Positions 11,454-23,600 of a stretch of DNA of 64,000 nt are shown here, one piece after another. A model generated the notes under the pieces. That model did no database searches, was not told where the DNA came from, and worked only from the letters and a program-made list of their open reading frames with translations. Position 1 is the first letter of the stretch, and each line of letters begins with the position of its first letter. The stretch spans positions 5,485,001 to 5,549,000 of the forward strand of contig JANTQA010000015.1 in assembly GCA_027625915.1 (NCBI GenBank), read 5' to 3'. The translations under genes were made by a program, and so were the position numbers. This stretch comes from Anaeramoeba flamelloides (Eukaryota; Metamonada; Anaeramoebidae).

Positions 11454-14400
11454 TTTGGCATTATCCTCGTTCATTAAATTTTTTAATGTTGTATTGTCTT
11501 GCCTTTGAATTAAAAGTGTACCCCTTTTTGGAAAATATCTAACATATTCCCAAAAGGTTTGTCGGCCCGCCTTTCTACAAGCGCCTACTGCGTCATGTAT
11601 CGAAATTTCAATAATGACTTCTAAATCATCATTTGATTGATTAAAATCTGAAGGTTTCCATTGAGTTAACATTAAAAACGTATATTCTGAGCATTTTGTT
11701 CTTAATGTTGAATGTTTTGATTTCATTTTCTCTTTTAAAATTGGAATCATTTTCGGGGCTCTCGTAAATTTAATTACTTCACATATACAAAAATCCCCAC
11801 TTTCATAAATTACTTGCTTCGAATTATAAACAAGATTTAACAATTCATCTAAAAAATCTAGAAAGTAATCTTCAAATGCATTTCCTATTTCTCTAGATAA
11901 ATGAGCAATTAAATAACAAACCTGTTTAAGGATTTGACTTCTTAAGTCTTGAATTTGTTCATTAATGGGATCAATGAATTTTTTTAGCCAACTTAAAAAA
12001 GAATCAAAATTTGCTGCTCCACCGTTTAATAATGCTTGGAATTTTTTTATTGATGAAATTCTGGTTTTCCATTGTTCACCTTTATCTGTTTGAAGTATTT
12101 TTAAAATCGGGGCGAGATAATATTCAAGGGTTTCTTCTGAATCTACCTATTTTTATTTTTATTTTAATTTATTTTATTATTATGAGCGTTTTTTTTTTTT
12201 TTCAGAAAATAATTAATTTAATCAAAATAAAAATAATTTGTTCTGAAAGAAAGTATAATTGAATTATTATTTAAAAAAAGAATAATCCCTAAAAAGTATT
12301 GTAACTCTTTATATCATTTACAAACTTTACTATTACTATTCAATTACTCATAATATCTATTTTTATGATGATTTGTTATTATTTCAAAAAATATTCCTAT
12401 TTTAAACCATTTTCCTTGTCAAAGAGTCCCAGTTGTAATGGATGATTTGCATGTGTTTAAAAGGTTTGAATGAATAGATAAAAGAAAAAAATTTACTTTT
12501 GGAAATTTCAAAATTGAAATCATTTTTTCATATTTTGATTTTTTACTTTTTTTTTTTTCGATTTTTTGAAACCTAATTCATTTACAAATTTTTTTTTTAT
12601 TGCAAGATCGATAGTCACATAGGTAAAAATGTGTTATTCTAAAGTTATTGAAACTGTGGAAATGGTTGTAGAGATTTCATATTAATTTCTATTGGAATTT
12701 TCTTTGGATCTTCAATTGGAGTTCAAAATGGACCTTGCTTTTTTTTTCTAGGTTTCACAGAAGAATTTGTGTTTTTCTATTTTTAAGAAAATATATTGAT
12801 TGATTAGATTTGCTTCATATGGATATCAACAATTCTCGAATGGGTACGATTCTACTTTATTCTTATTTTATTCTTAAAAGATTATTTATAAAAAATAATT
12901 GATATTTGTTAATTTTTTGTGCCATTTTGACAGAAACAAAGTTTAATTTTCTCTTTATGTGATTTCTGTGGTAATTCGCTTAATATTTACAATTAACTTT
13001 TAAAATTGTCTTTTTTTTTTTTTTGGCTAAAATCATTTAATAGAGAGATTATTATTATTTTTTATTTATTTAATACTAAAAAAATGATCAACAAATGAAA
13101 CATTTTTATTCTAATTTATTTTTAGTTCTTTTGAGAAATCATTTCAAGAATTATAATTCCTTTGTTTTACCTTTTAAATATAAAATTATGTTATTTTTAT
13201 TGGGATCTAATTCTTCATAAATAATTAAAAGAATTATAAAAGTTATTTTATATTTATATTTTGGGTTGTGATTTGAGTTAATTTTTTTTTTAAAGAATTG
13301 AAAAGTTTAATATGGTTCTTTAATATAGTTATGTCCCTTGACGGAAAAAAATCCAAAAAATGAAAAGAAAAGTAGATACCCACTTTACAAAGTATTAGCA
13401 ATATTACTTAACCAAAAATTGTATTCATGGCTAGTACTACCCGTGGGTGGATTTTAGGTGTATCTCCAAAAACAGGATAATTCTTTACAAAATTTTAAAA
13501 TCAGATCTAAAGAACAGTCATGTGTTCTATATGAAGAATAAAAGTTTGCCAAACCAATTTTACAATTTTGTTTCTCAACAGTCGAGTCAAAACTTTATAA
13601 CTCAAAAAAAAAATTTTGCAGTTACAAAAGTGAAAAGAAGTGTTTAAATAGGGTTCTCTTTCAGTTCTGTGTCTTTAGAGAAGTGGTGTTTTTGAGAAAA
13701 AAAAGTTTTTGGAAAGTAGATTTAACAGATCAAAGTGTGAAGTTTTAATTCTTTTTCAGTGTTTTTCAGTCACATTTAAATAGTTGAAAAATACTTTTGG
13801 CTCTTGGTAAAAATAATATACAAGGTTGAAAACAAAGCCTTGTGTTTTCATTTATTCTCTTTTGTTTGAAATAACTCACCTTTTAGTTATTTTTTTATTA
13901 TTTAATATTTAACAACGTCAAAAAAAAAAAAAAAAGTTGATCACACAGTCGAGCTCACAAGAGATTATTGAAGAACCCAAGAAAGGATACCAAAACCCAA
14001 ATACAAATAAAGCAAGGCAATATACATGCAATAGCTTTAATCATTGGTTGTGTGCAAGAGAAAGGGGTAGATCCATGGGTTTATCGTTCGAATTGATCCC
14101 AGAAGAAGAATTTGATCAATTGATTGCATTATATATTACCAGAATGAAAAAACTTAATGGTAAGGATTATTCTTGGAACTCTTTACGTTCCAAGATTTTC
14201 AACTTATTTTGGTTTTTTCAGCACCATTACAAAAGCAATAAGATTATAAACCCTCCTAGTTTGGAAACATTCACCCTTTCAAGAACGGCCCTCAATCTGA
14301 AGTTGATTGAATTAAAAAAAAAAAATTTCTGAAAAGTATTTTATCAATTGGAAAAATATGAATAAAAGTCAATTATAAAGAAATTATTTAAGTTAATAAT

Positions 14401-16840
14401 CCAAAACTTGGATTTTTTTATTTTAAAAAATTCCATGTATAGAATTTTTTTGTTCACTCTGATTTGAATTAAGAATTATTACGAGAAGTCAATACTATTT
14501 TAATATCTTAATATCCTCCTATAAAGATTATATTATCATTTTTAAATTCTTATTATTTTTAAATAAAATTGGAAAAGAATATTTCTTTTTTCTTTTCTGA
14601 ATTCCATTTTTAATGGATGTAGAGAATCAACAATCTATTCTTTAGGTTTCTGCGTTTCCAAAGAATATTTAATTTTTAAAATGGGGGAAAATTTGGCCTT
14701 GTTTAAACATTCCAGATGTTCTACCAAGGTTTTTTCTTTTCTTTTCTTTTCTTTTCTTTACTGGTCCTTTGAAATTATTCTGTTAATAAAACGTTTTTTT
14801 TCAAAAAAAGAAAGAAAAAAAAAAAAACATTTTAAACAAGATATAATTTTTACAAAAAAATATATTTACAAGTGGGCTGTGAACCCCCCTTAATACTTAT
14901 TTCAATTAACTTTTTAAATTAATCTTTAATAAAAATAAATACAAGAAAAAGTGACCCAGCCCACCCATCAAAAAAATATATGAACAAAATTAATTGTAAT
15001 TTATATCATGCATCTTTGAATTTTCCTTACATAACAATTATTAAACATGTTGTATTTATTTAAATATTTGGCCCATCTTGGATTTTCTCACAGTTTACAG
15101 ATTAAACAATTTTGAGTTGTTGTTATTTCTTTCTTTATTCATGAAGATAATTTCCAATGAACCAATCAAATATGTTTTTTGTTTTTTTTTCGAAAATTCG
15201 ATTCTTTGGTAACAAATTTAATTTTTGTATTTTCTATTAAAGTCTCTTTGATTTATGAACAATTTTTTCAAATAATTAATGTACTAAGGATTTTAAATTT
15301 GAATAAATAGGAAATTTGAATAAATAGGAAGTTTTAATCTTTTACGTAAAATACTTGATTTTTTACAAAACGTAAATTTTTCTGTGATTAATTCTTCAAT
15401 CAAATTATTTTTTTGAATTAATTTGCAAATTTTTCAAATATCTGAAATTGATCTTAATATCTTCAGGCTTTAATACTTAACCACAAATTGACAAAATAGT
15501 TTGAGGAATTGTCTTATAAATTGTGTGAGTGAAATTTTAAAAGCATGATGGTGAAAGGAAAAAAAAAAAAAAAAAAAAAAATTGAAAGAAAAAACTAAAG
15601 AAGAACTTACATAAATTGGCTGAATTTTATCTGCAACTTCACTCCAATTCTGACTGAGTAGAGTTTTTTTTTTTTTATTCATCAAGAAAGTGGGTGAATG
15701 ATCCTTTTTCTTTGATTTTTTTTTATTCTTTTGTTTGGTAATTTCTTTTGATGTTTTGCGAGAATTGTGTTCGATCCTTGATTTTTTTTCTCTTTTGTGT
15801 CTTTTTTTTGTGAGTTTTGTTTTTGTTTTTGTTTTTTTCTTGGTCTTTTTTAAGACGATTCTTTGGCTTTCGGAATGGACCGAGATATTTTGTAATTTTT
15901 CTTGGAATTTTCTCAAGTCATTTTCTGGTACTAAGGCTTTTAGTCTTTCGATGAGTGGATTTCCGACATACCTTTAACAACACATTAAATGATTGAAAAA
16001 TACGAGAAATAATAAATTGAAAGTTCGGGTTTTGAAAGAATCAAAGAATAAAATAAAAATAAAAAAAAAAAAAGGATAGAGCTTGAGGAACAAATCACCA
16101 ACACAAGAAAGTAAAAAGTTAAAAAAAAAAAAGTTAAAATATTTTTGGAAAATAAAAAAAAAAATTCAATGCTATAAGGCAAGAGAACAAAATCAAGAAT
16201 AAGGAAAAAGTGAAAAATACCTATAGATTTCTTTTAAGTATGTCGAAGAGAGATCAGCAACCTGCTGGTCTTGATCGAAAAGGAGTTTTGCAAGGATTGG
16301 AAGAAAGACTAAAATAGGGAACGATTCCAAAGAGATTTGGATATATAAATCAAAACATTCCAAAGCAATAACACGAACTTGAACAAATTCACTTTCAAAC
16401 CAATAACGAGTTTCTTTGATCACCCTTGTGATTCCTTCAACTTCGATGAAGCTACGAAGAATATCAATAATCAGTCTCCGAAGGTCGTTTACAAACAGGG
16501 TTGCTTTTTCCCCATTCATTTCCTCTTCTTCAGAAGCAAGCTCAACACACATCTCTAAAGATCCAACAATCCTTTCAATATAAGGAACTGATCTGTTCTT
16601 GAAGTTTGAAATGAATTGATCAAATGTTGTTAGAACAGAAACAATCTGGGAAGTAGGGAAATTGTCATCCTCTAAAATTCTCAACAAAGAATCAATAATT
16701 AGCTGAAAAGTTTCGTCTTTCAGGTATGGTGCTTTAAGAAGGAGCTCATTCAATTTGGTACATCCACTGATTTGTGATAATACATCTAAAATTAAATTGA
16801 ATTCATTTGTTAAATGCAAAAAGGATTCAAATCGTATCAT
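11454..16840 (-). CDS. CLASP-type microtubule-associated protein, exons 1-3 (TOG1 and CLASP_N/TOG2)
   Basis: Exons are 16221-16840, 15611-15971 and 11454-12146. Junctions: AG|GTATTT to AAAG|G (phase 2), and TAT|GTAAGT to AATAG|GTA (phase 0). Exon 1 plus the start of exon 2 encodes a TOG1-like domain ending STYLKEIYR-YVGNPLIERLKALVP, matching the CLASP 'EIYRHVG...' region. Exon 2 continues into a Lys-rich linker. Exon 3 is the CLASP_N/TOG2 domain, with NGGAANF, DLRSQILKQVCYLIAHLS, and CRKAGRQTFWEYVRYFP. With exon 4 (5174-8299) the coding length is 4,800 nt, 1,599 aa, close to animal CLASPs of about 1,300-1,540. The start ATG at 16840 follows an A-rich leader. TOG domains bind tubulin; the gene likely stabilises microtubule plus ends and kinetochore or cortical attachments. 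Confidence 0.88.
12416..12933 (-). mobile_element. TIR element, family B, in CLASP intron 2
   Basis: The left end TTGTCAAAGAGTCCCAGTTG and right end TGTGCCATTTTGACAG are degenerate forms of the CAGTCAAAGGGGCCC termini of the copy at 62606-63286. Internal marks such as GAAATCATTTTTTCAT are the reverse complement of that copy, so the insertion is inverted relative to it. No coding capacity is seen. Confidence 0.7.
13937..14332 (+). pseudogene. Crypton-type (DUF3504-like) tyrosine recombinase N-terminal fragment
   Basis: A 131-codon open frame, antisense within CLASP intron 2, has no ATG near its beginning; the first in-frame ATG is at about 14074. Its pattern fits the N-terminal core-binding domain of Crypton-type recombinases and their domesticated kin (DUF3504, as in ZMYM and QRICH1): a basic start with YTCNSFNHWLC, then EEEFDQLIALYITRMKKLNGKDYSWNSLRSKI split over two helices, and a final FTLSRTALNLKLIELKKK helix. 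The catalytic domain with the R-H-R-Y residues is not seen downstream. It is likely a fragment of a mobile element, or else a lost host gene. The base composition is slightly richer than the surrounding intron. The family call rests on remembered patterns, not on an alignment. Confidence 0.5.
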
Positions 16841-19800
16841 TTTTGTTTTTTTTTTTTTTTTGTTTTTTTTTATTTAGGAAGGGAACAAAGAGTGAAACAC
16901 AAAAAAAGAATCTTACTTTTAGAATTAAGTTGGGAAATCAGTTTTTTGTTGCTCATCCAAATTTAGATGAAAAATTCTATAATGAAAAAAGTAAAATATT
17001 TTACAAAAAATGAAAAATGCTTTTGAGAAAAGAGTAATTGAAGGGAATATTAATGTTAGAAGTTTTCTGTAAAAAAGGAAAAACCTGAACGGAAAAATAA
17101 GGTTTAAATTCTTCTGCTTTTAAAGTCAATTATTTCTCTTATTTGGAACAAATTGTTTCAAAATTTACTGTTATTTTTAATCTCAATGAATTAGAAAAAC
17201 AAGTTTTTAACTGTCATCAAGTTGAAATTAGTGATCAAGTAACTTATTTCAGTTTCATTTTAATTTACTTTATTGAGCTTTACATTTCAAATAGGAAAGA
17301 ATTTGGTTTTCATCTTCCTATATTTAAAATTCCCTACAAACTACATCCAAATTGATTTGTGAATTTACGATGGTTGGGTTGTTTTGTACTTCCTGGATAT
17401 TCTTAATTGTGAATTTTTTACTCTTTATAAATGAAAGTGGTGAGGAAAATTGAAAAACAAAAATCCCAAAGTATTTATTTACAATTTAAGGGGCTAAATG
17501 AACTAGAACTCTTCTCTGACTGTAGTATGTTTTAATAAAAGACAAACCAAATTTACACAATATTATTTAAATAGCAAGTAAAAAACAATTATAAATATCA
17601 GTATATACATAAATTATTATGTTTTTTACCAATTATTACTTTTAAAAATTTTCATTTTGGATATTTTAAGTTTAATTTTTTTTTTCAAATCTAAAAGTAG
17701 AATCTTTAAATTTTCATATTACCGGTTTTCAAAATTCAAATTTTGAACTTCAAAATAGATTTTTTTTTAATTTTTATAAATTTCAAGTTAATATTAAAGA
17801 AGTATTAGCATGAAACACGATAGGATTGATTATTTTTGTTTCCATTTTATATAGTCCGTTATAATTCTGATATATTTCTAATATCCAAAGGAAATGGTTT
17901 GAAAAAGGCATCTATGATTTAATTAATTCAGTTTTTAGAAGAATAGAATTTTTCAGTAATTAAACCACACTTCGAGACAAATTCAAGAAATTACTATTAA
18001 AAATCTAAATAGTTTGATTATTGATTATTCCCCCTTTAAATTTGAATGAAAATGATTATTTTTTAAACAAATATTTCAAGTTATAAAACCAAATTATTTT
18101 CAATTTAAAAAAGTGAGGGATCAACTTTTTGAATAATTTTTTGATTCTAATTATTTCTCACATATAAAAAAAAAACAAGCATTGCTTTAAAATACCAAAA
18201 ATAGAATTAATAAGATTAAAATTTAAAAATATATTTTGTGATTATTTTTTTGTTAAAGAAAAAACTCCAGATGTAAAAAAGTTATATTTTTTTTCAATAT
18301 TATCAATAAAAATGGTTATAATTATCACAAGAGATCAAAATTTTTTTTGAATTTTATAAAAACAATAAAAGCAATTGAAATATTTTCATAATCCAAGTGC
18401 TGAATTAACTTTTCTAATTTTAAATTTGATAAAGATTCTACAAGAAGATTGCTGTAAAAATTAAACATGTTATTATTCATAAACAAATTGTATCAAAAAT
18501 GAGTAAAAATTACATTTTTATTGAATTCATATCTAGTGAATTACGAATTTATCAAATAATACTTAATATTTTAACAAAATTGTTGTATACAATGTTTCGG
18601 AAATTTTAATTCTTATTATAATAAATCATTAGTGAATATGAACGAGTTTTGATATTTAATATCAAATCATACTAAAAAATCAATTTTTTGAAAAAATCAC
18701 ATTGTATATCGTGAATAAAGATCTAATTGATGAAATATAAAAATAAAATGAAAATTCACAATTTAGAAAATAATTTATTTTTAAAATAGCATCCAAAACT
18801 ACAAAAATAAAAAAGAATGAAAAGTTCATATTTTCAGGTAAGATTTATTTCAATTAATCTAGGCGTGGTATAAAAAAAATTGGAATTAGTTTTTAAAACC
18901 TTACTTTACATCTTACAATTCATAACTAGGTATAATACGATTATACTATCCAACACAAAAGTTAAGATCAAAGTCTTAACAAAATGATTTTGTACATAAA
19001 TATCCACAAGTAAAATAAACCCTACCAAATTATATTTAATAGAGATATAACAATATACTTTTGATAATTGTTAATAATTTTAATTTAAAAAACACATCTC
19101 AAAAGTGTTAATGTTTATTTTTTAGAAAAAAAATGTCAATTTGATTTTAATTTAAAAAATTGTTAAATCGCAATTTTTTTTTCAACTATTTTTTTACTTG
19201 TTTTTCATTGATCAATAAAGATATATATATATATATTAAACTTAAATTATTCAAATTTGATTAATAAATATTTTTATAATCCTCATGTTATTTAAAATGA
19301 ATGAAAAAATCATAGTATCAAAAATAAGAAAAAGGTTAATTTTACATAGGTTTATAATTTAATCTCAAATTTGTTATAATTGAAAATCTTAAATTTTGTT
19401 TTCATTTAATGTTTTAAAATATATTTTTGATTTGCAATAATGATTCTAATTTTTGGACTTGATTTAAATTTTTAAAATCAACAAAATAAGATATTGAAGT
19501 ATTTGAAAATTAGACATTTGCTACTGTTTTACAATTAATAATGATTTGGCAATTGCTTTCCTTTTTTTTTCATTTTTTTTTCTAGATTGTTAAAAAGGTA
19601 ACAATCTTATTAAAATAGATAACCCAATTTCAATTTATTTGGCTTATGTAAAAATTAAAAAAATATGAAAAATGTGATAATATTTCAAAAAAGTGTTGAA
19701 GAAAGATCATAACTTTATTTCGAAATCCTTTTTACAAAAAAAAAAAAAAAATCTGTTTCCAAAGATTAAAGTTATTTAATAGATTGTTAGGCTTGATTTT

Positions 19801-20613
19801 AAAAAAACTTTTTCATTTATTCAATCGGTAAATAAATTATAAAAGTTAGCACTTTCTTCTGGGCTAGGCTAAAAAAATGACCAAAAATAACATGTCTACA
19901 ATGATGTAATTAGTTTATACTTTAGATCAACTTCTTGCCACTTCCTCACTCTTTCAATTTTGGCTATTTTCAAATCGTGAATTGTTATTTTTTGTTATTC
20001 AAAATAACTTTTTAGTGTGATGGTGAGAGTTTTTAATCATTAAAATTAGGTGTTGTGGGATAAATCAAATTAGTAAATTTTATGTAGATCAGTTATAGCT
20101 GTTATACCAATTTTCAAAAAATGGTGAAAAGTAAAAGAGTCTTTTAATCATCTGACTTATCCGATTTGAGTGCTTTTAATAGATGATTATAATAAAAAAT
20201 ATCAGTTGAAAAATTTCTAGATCAAATTGATCAATTTGTTTGAGTTTGACATTTTAAAATCATTTTTGGAAATTCTGTATTAGAGAAAAATTTTGAAAAT
20301 TATTAAAAAAATTGGTATATTTTTTTGTATTTTTTGTTCTTTTATTTATTCCAGAAAAATAGTAAATATATTTGTTTGATTATTTTATTTGTTTTTAATT
20401 TTATTTTAATTATTAGTATTAAATAGCCCGTTTCTAATAATAGCTCTTGAAATTTTGTTCATTTCTCCAAAATAAGCAAATTGTAATTCCCCTAAGACCA
20501 AGTTAAAAATATCACCTATCGAGAATTATAATCAGCATATTTTTTCGAATTCACTAAAATAGCGCGAGTTATAATAACGAATCAAGATATTAATTTCTAT
20601 TATCTAAAATATT
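16841..20613. other. AT-rich spacer between CLASP and the palmitoyltransferase
   Basis: About 3.8 kb between the CLASP start and the end of the palmitoyltransferase gene, both on the minus strand. It must hold the CLASP promoter and the palmitoyltransferase 3' end. Small frames (for example 17143-17355) have no domain signature. There is a short TA run near 19220. I see no RNA gene. Confidence 0.55.
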
Positions 20614-23600
20614 TTATTTGTTTGTTGGAAAATAATATCCATCTCCACATTTTATATCAAAATCCCATAAAAAAACAATCCAATTTCGATCATATAAATC
20701 AAAAAATTGCTCAAAATTTTTTCGGATTCCAAGATCAAAAGGATTCCGAAAAATCTAGTTTTAGGATAAATATAGTAATAAGGTTTTGTAATATTTAACA
20801 AAAAATAGAGGAAGACAAAGATGAAGAGGAAATGAAGTGAAAAAAGAAGAAGGGGCTAAAGGAAATAAAAAATAAAATAAAATAAAAAGATTACGGTTCG
20901 ATTTGATCTAGCCTCGTGTTTTAATGTTTTAAAATAATAAAATTCAATTGTTGTTTGATTTGTTAATAATAAAAAAAAATGCCAACTTAATAAGAATAAA
21001 ACACCAATAAAAGTTGAAATACATAGCATAAAAAGGAATACCAAATTATCATCTACTTCTTGATTTGAAGAATTAGAATGCATATCTTGTAAAAAGGAGG
21101 GGAAGGTTAAATAACAAATATATAGACTGCCAATTGTTAAATGAATCAAAAATAAGATGAAAAATTTATGATTTCGATACCCAATTGTACTATTGAGCCA
21201 AGGCTATATGTTTATTTTTAAATTTGAAAGACATAATAAAATCGAAATTAATTGTTTTTTTTTATTTATTAGAAGTTTTGAAGATAACATATATTATCAC
21301 GATATTTATGAAATAAATTCGCGATAATCTGAAAAAATCATGATAGTCCAACTTTATCACAAAAAATGAGAAAATCGCGATATTCCATAATATCACGATG
21401 AAATAAAAATAACGAGAAAGAAAATATTATTTTTTTATTATCATTTTATAAAAAATCCCTTAAATTTTACAAAGCTTTTCGGCTTTTACAACGCCTTCCC
21501 ACTGTTATTAAATGTTTGAAAGGGTGTAAGGTGTGTCCAAATCTTTGATAGGTATGAAAGGCCCAAAGCTTTATTCAAGGCATGGGATATTTGGAAGTGG
21601 AAAAAAACAATTTTTTCTTTTCATTTGTTTTTTACAAAATTGTAAATCACATGCAAATTTTATGATCAAACAAATAATCATCCATTTCAACAATATACAC
21701 GAATATAAAATAGGCGCGTTTTTTTAAAATGGAGTTATTAACTTCACAAGTTAAAAAATCAAAAAGAATAAAGAGTAATTTTTCTTCTTATTGGTGATCG
21801 ATCAAAAAAAACACTTAAAAATACTAGTTGTCTTTTCTGTGCAATACGAAGATATGATGAGAAGAAGAAGAATAACAAAAAGAAAAAAAAAGTACAAACA
21901 ATCTAAATATTTGGTGATAAGGTGGCTAGGTTGTTGTGAAAGCTTTTGAAAAGTTATCCGTATTCCTTTCAGCTTTCATTGAATATTGAAAATTTTTTTA
22001 CCCAAGAACACATTCTTTAAAGGACACGCGAGGGGTTGGTTGTTTTGGAAGCTCATTCATTCAGCACAATTTATAACACCATGGTTGACTGAGAAAATAT
22101 TTATTTGCCCTTTTTTATTAAGTTTGTTGATCTAAAGGATCGATCGGTCTGTCAACCAAATTAAATAAAATACAATAAAATTCTTTGATCTTATCCTTGA
22201 TTAAATTAAATATCTTTTTTTTTTTTTTAAAAGAAGAATAACTTTTTTTGAACCTAATCTATTTTTTGATCAAAAAAATTTTTACTTTTTGAAACTATTT
22301 CAGAATTCAGCCCTAAAAGCCATCAACTATTAGATCGTGATTTAATTTTTATCACGATTTTTGAGATTTATCACGATTTTTAGTCAATTCTGGAGATTTT
22401 ATAGAATATCGCGATATGATTATATTTATTATTACGATATTATTGATTATCACGTTTTTTGAAGCTTTATTGTGACTTAAAAAAGATATCGTCAAATCCT
22501 CTATTTATTGTGGGAAAGGAGTAAACAAGTGGAAATATGATGTATCTATTTTTAGAGATTTTTTAATAAAAATTGATTTTTAGAAAAAAATACTTATGTT
22601 ATTTCTGATAAGATGCACTTTACAAAACGCCAATTAAGGGCTGGTATTTTAAGTGAGTCTAGCTATATTTAATTTAAGAATAACTCTGCTAGAATATTTT
22701 GTAAATTTCAGTTGTTTTCTTCTTTTTTTTTTTTCAAAATATATTATATTCTAAGCCAAAGGTTTTATTTAATTAAATCTGATTATACTCACCCAAAATA
22801 CCTCTTCTGAATTTAAATGTTTTATCGAACCTCGCACTAGAGATGACATAAGCAGTTTCTTCATACAATATATTTTTATAATAAAAATCTAAAAATAGAG
22901 ATATCACGTTTACACTTCACGATCATGAAAAAATTTTTTCTAAAAAAAATTAAATATTTGCTAATTTTTCCCTTTTTAATAACTTTGATTCTAATAAACA
23001 TTATTGGTTAATAAAAGATCTATGATCAAAAAATTATTTTTTAAAGATATTTTACAATTTAAGTTGGAAAAATCCTATTTTCCAGGTTCTATTAAGTTTT
23101 TTTTCAATTTAATAGCTGAAAAATTTGAAAATCTTTTTGCTTCTAGATAAGAGGACATTTTATTATATTTTAAAAGTATTTTAAATCTAACGAATACCTT
23201 TCAAATAGGGAATCAATTATTTTGATTATTAAAGAATTATTTGTTCTTTTTAATTGGAAAAAATATTTTTTTTTTGATTTTCCGTTAGGTTTTTTTTAAT
23301 TTTTGAAGTTAAAAGAAAATTTATTGAAATTTTCGGTTTATTTCAAAAAGTAAAAAAAAAATCCGTTAGATTTTCCAAAATTTAAAAGAATTGAGTAAAA
23401 TCTAAGATTTTACTCTATTCTTTAGAATTCTGGAAAATCTAGGTACTCTATGGACACTCTCAATACTTATCATCAGTTATTTTTTTTTCCTTATTTGATT
23501 TTTTTTAGAAGAGTAGAGTGTTTTCAAAACTATTAGGTATTATCTATTCAAAAAAAATATTCTAAAGTTGAATTTAAGGAAAATTCATTGATACATCCTT

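Larger units (their letters stand above)
12147..15610 (-). other. Large CLASP intron 2 (3,464 nt)
   Basis: It runs from the GTAAGT donor at 15610 to an AAAATAG acceptor at 12147. It contains a family B TIR element (12416-12933) and, on the opposite strand, a Crypton-like recombinase fragment (about 13937-14332). The remainder is AT-rich with poly-A/T runs and no coding signal I trust. Confidence 0.75.

Noticed and set aside
17143-17355. Plus-strand 70-codon frame between CLASP and the palmitoyltransferase
   Set aside because: No domain, no start context and composition typical of the spacer.
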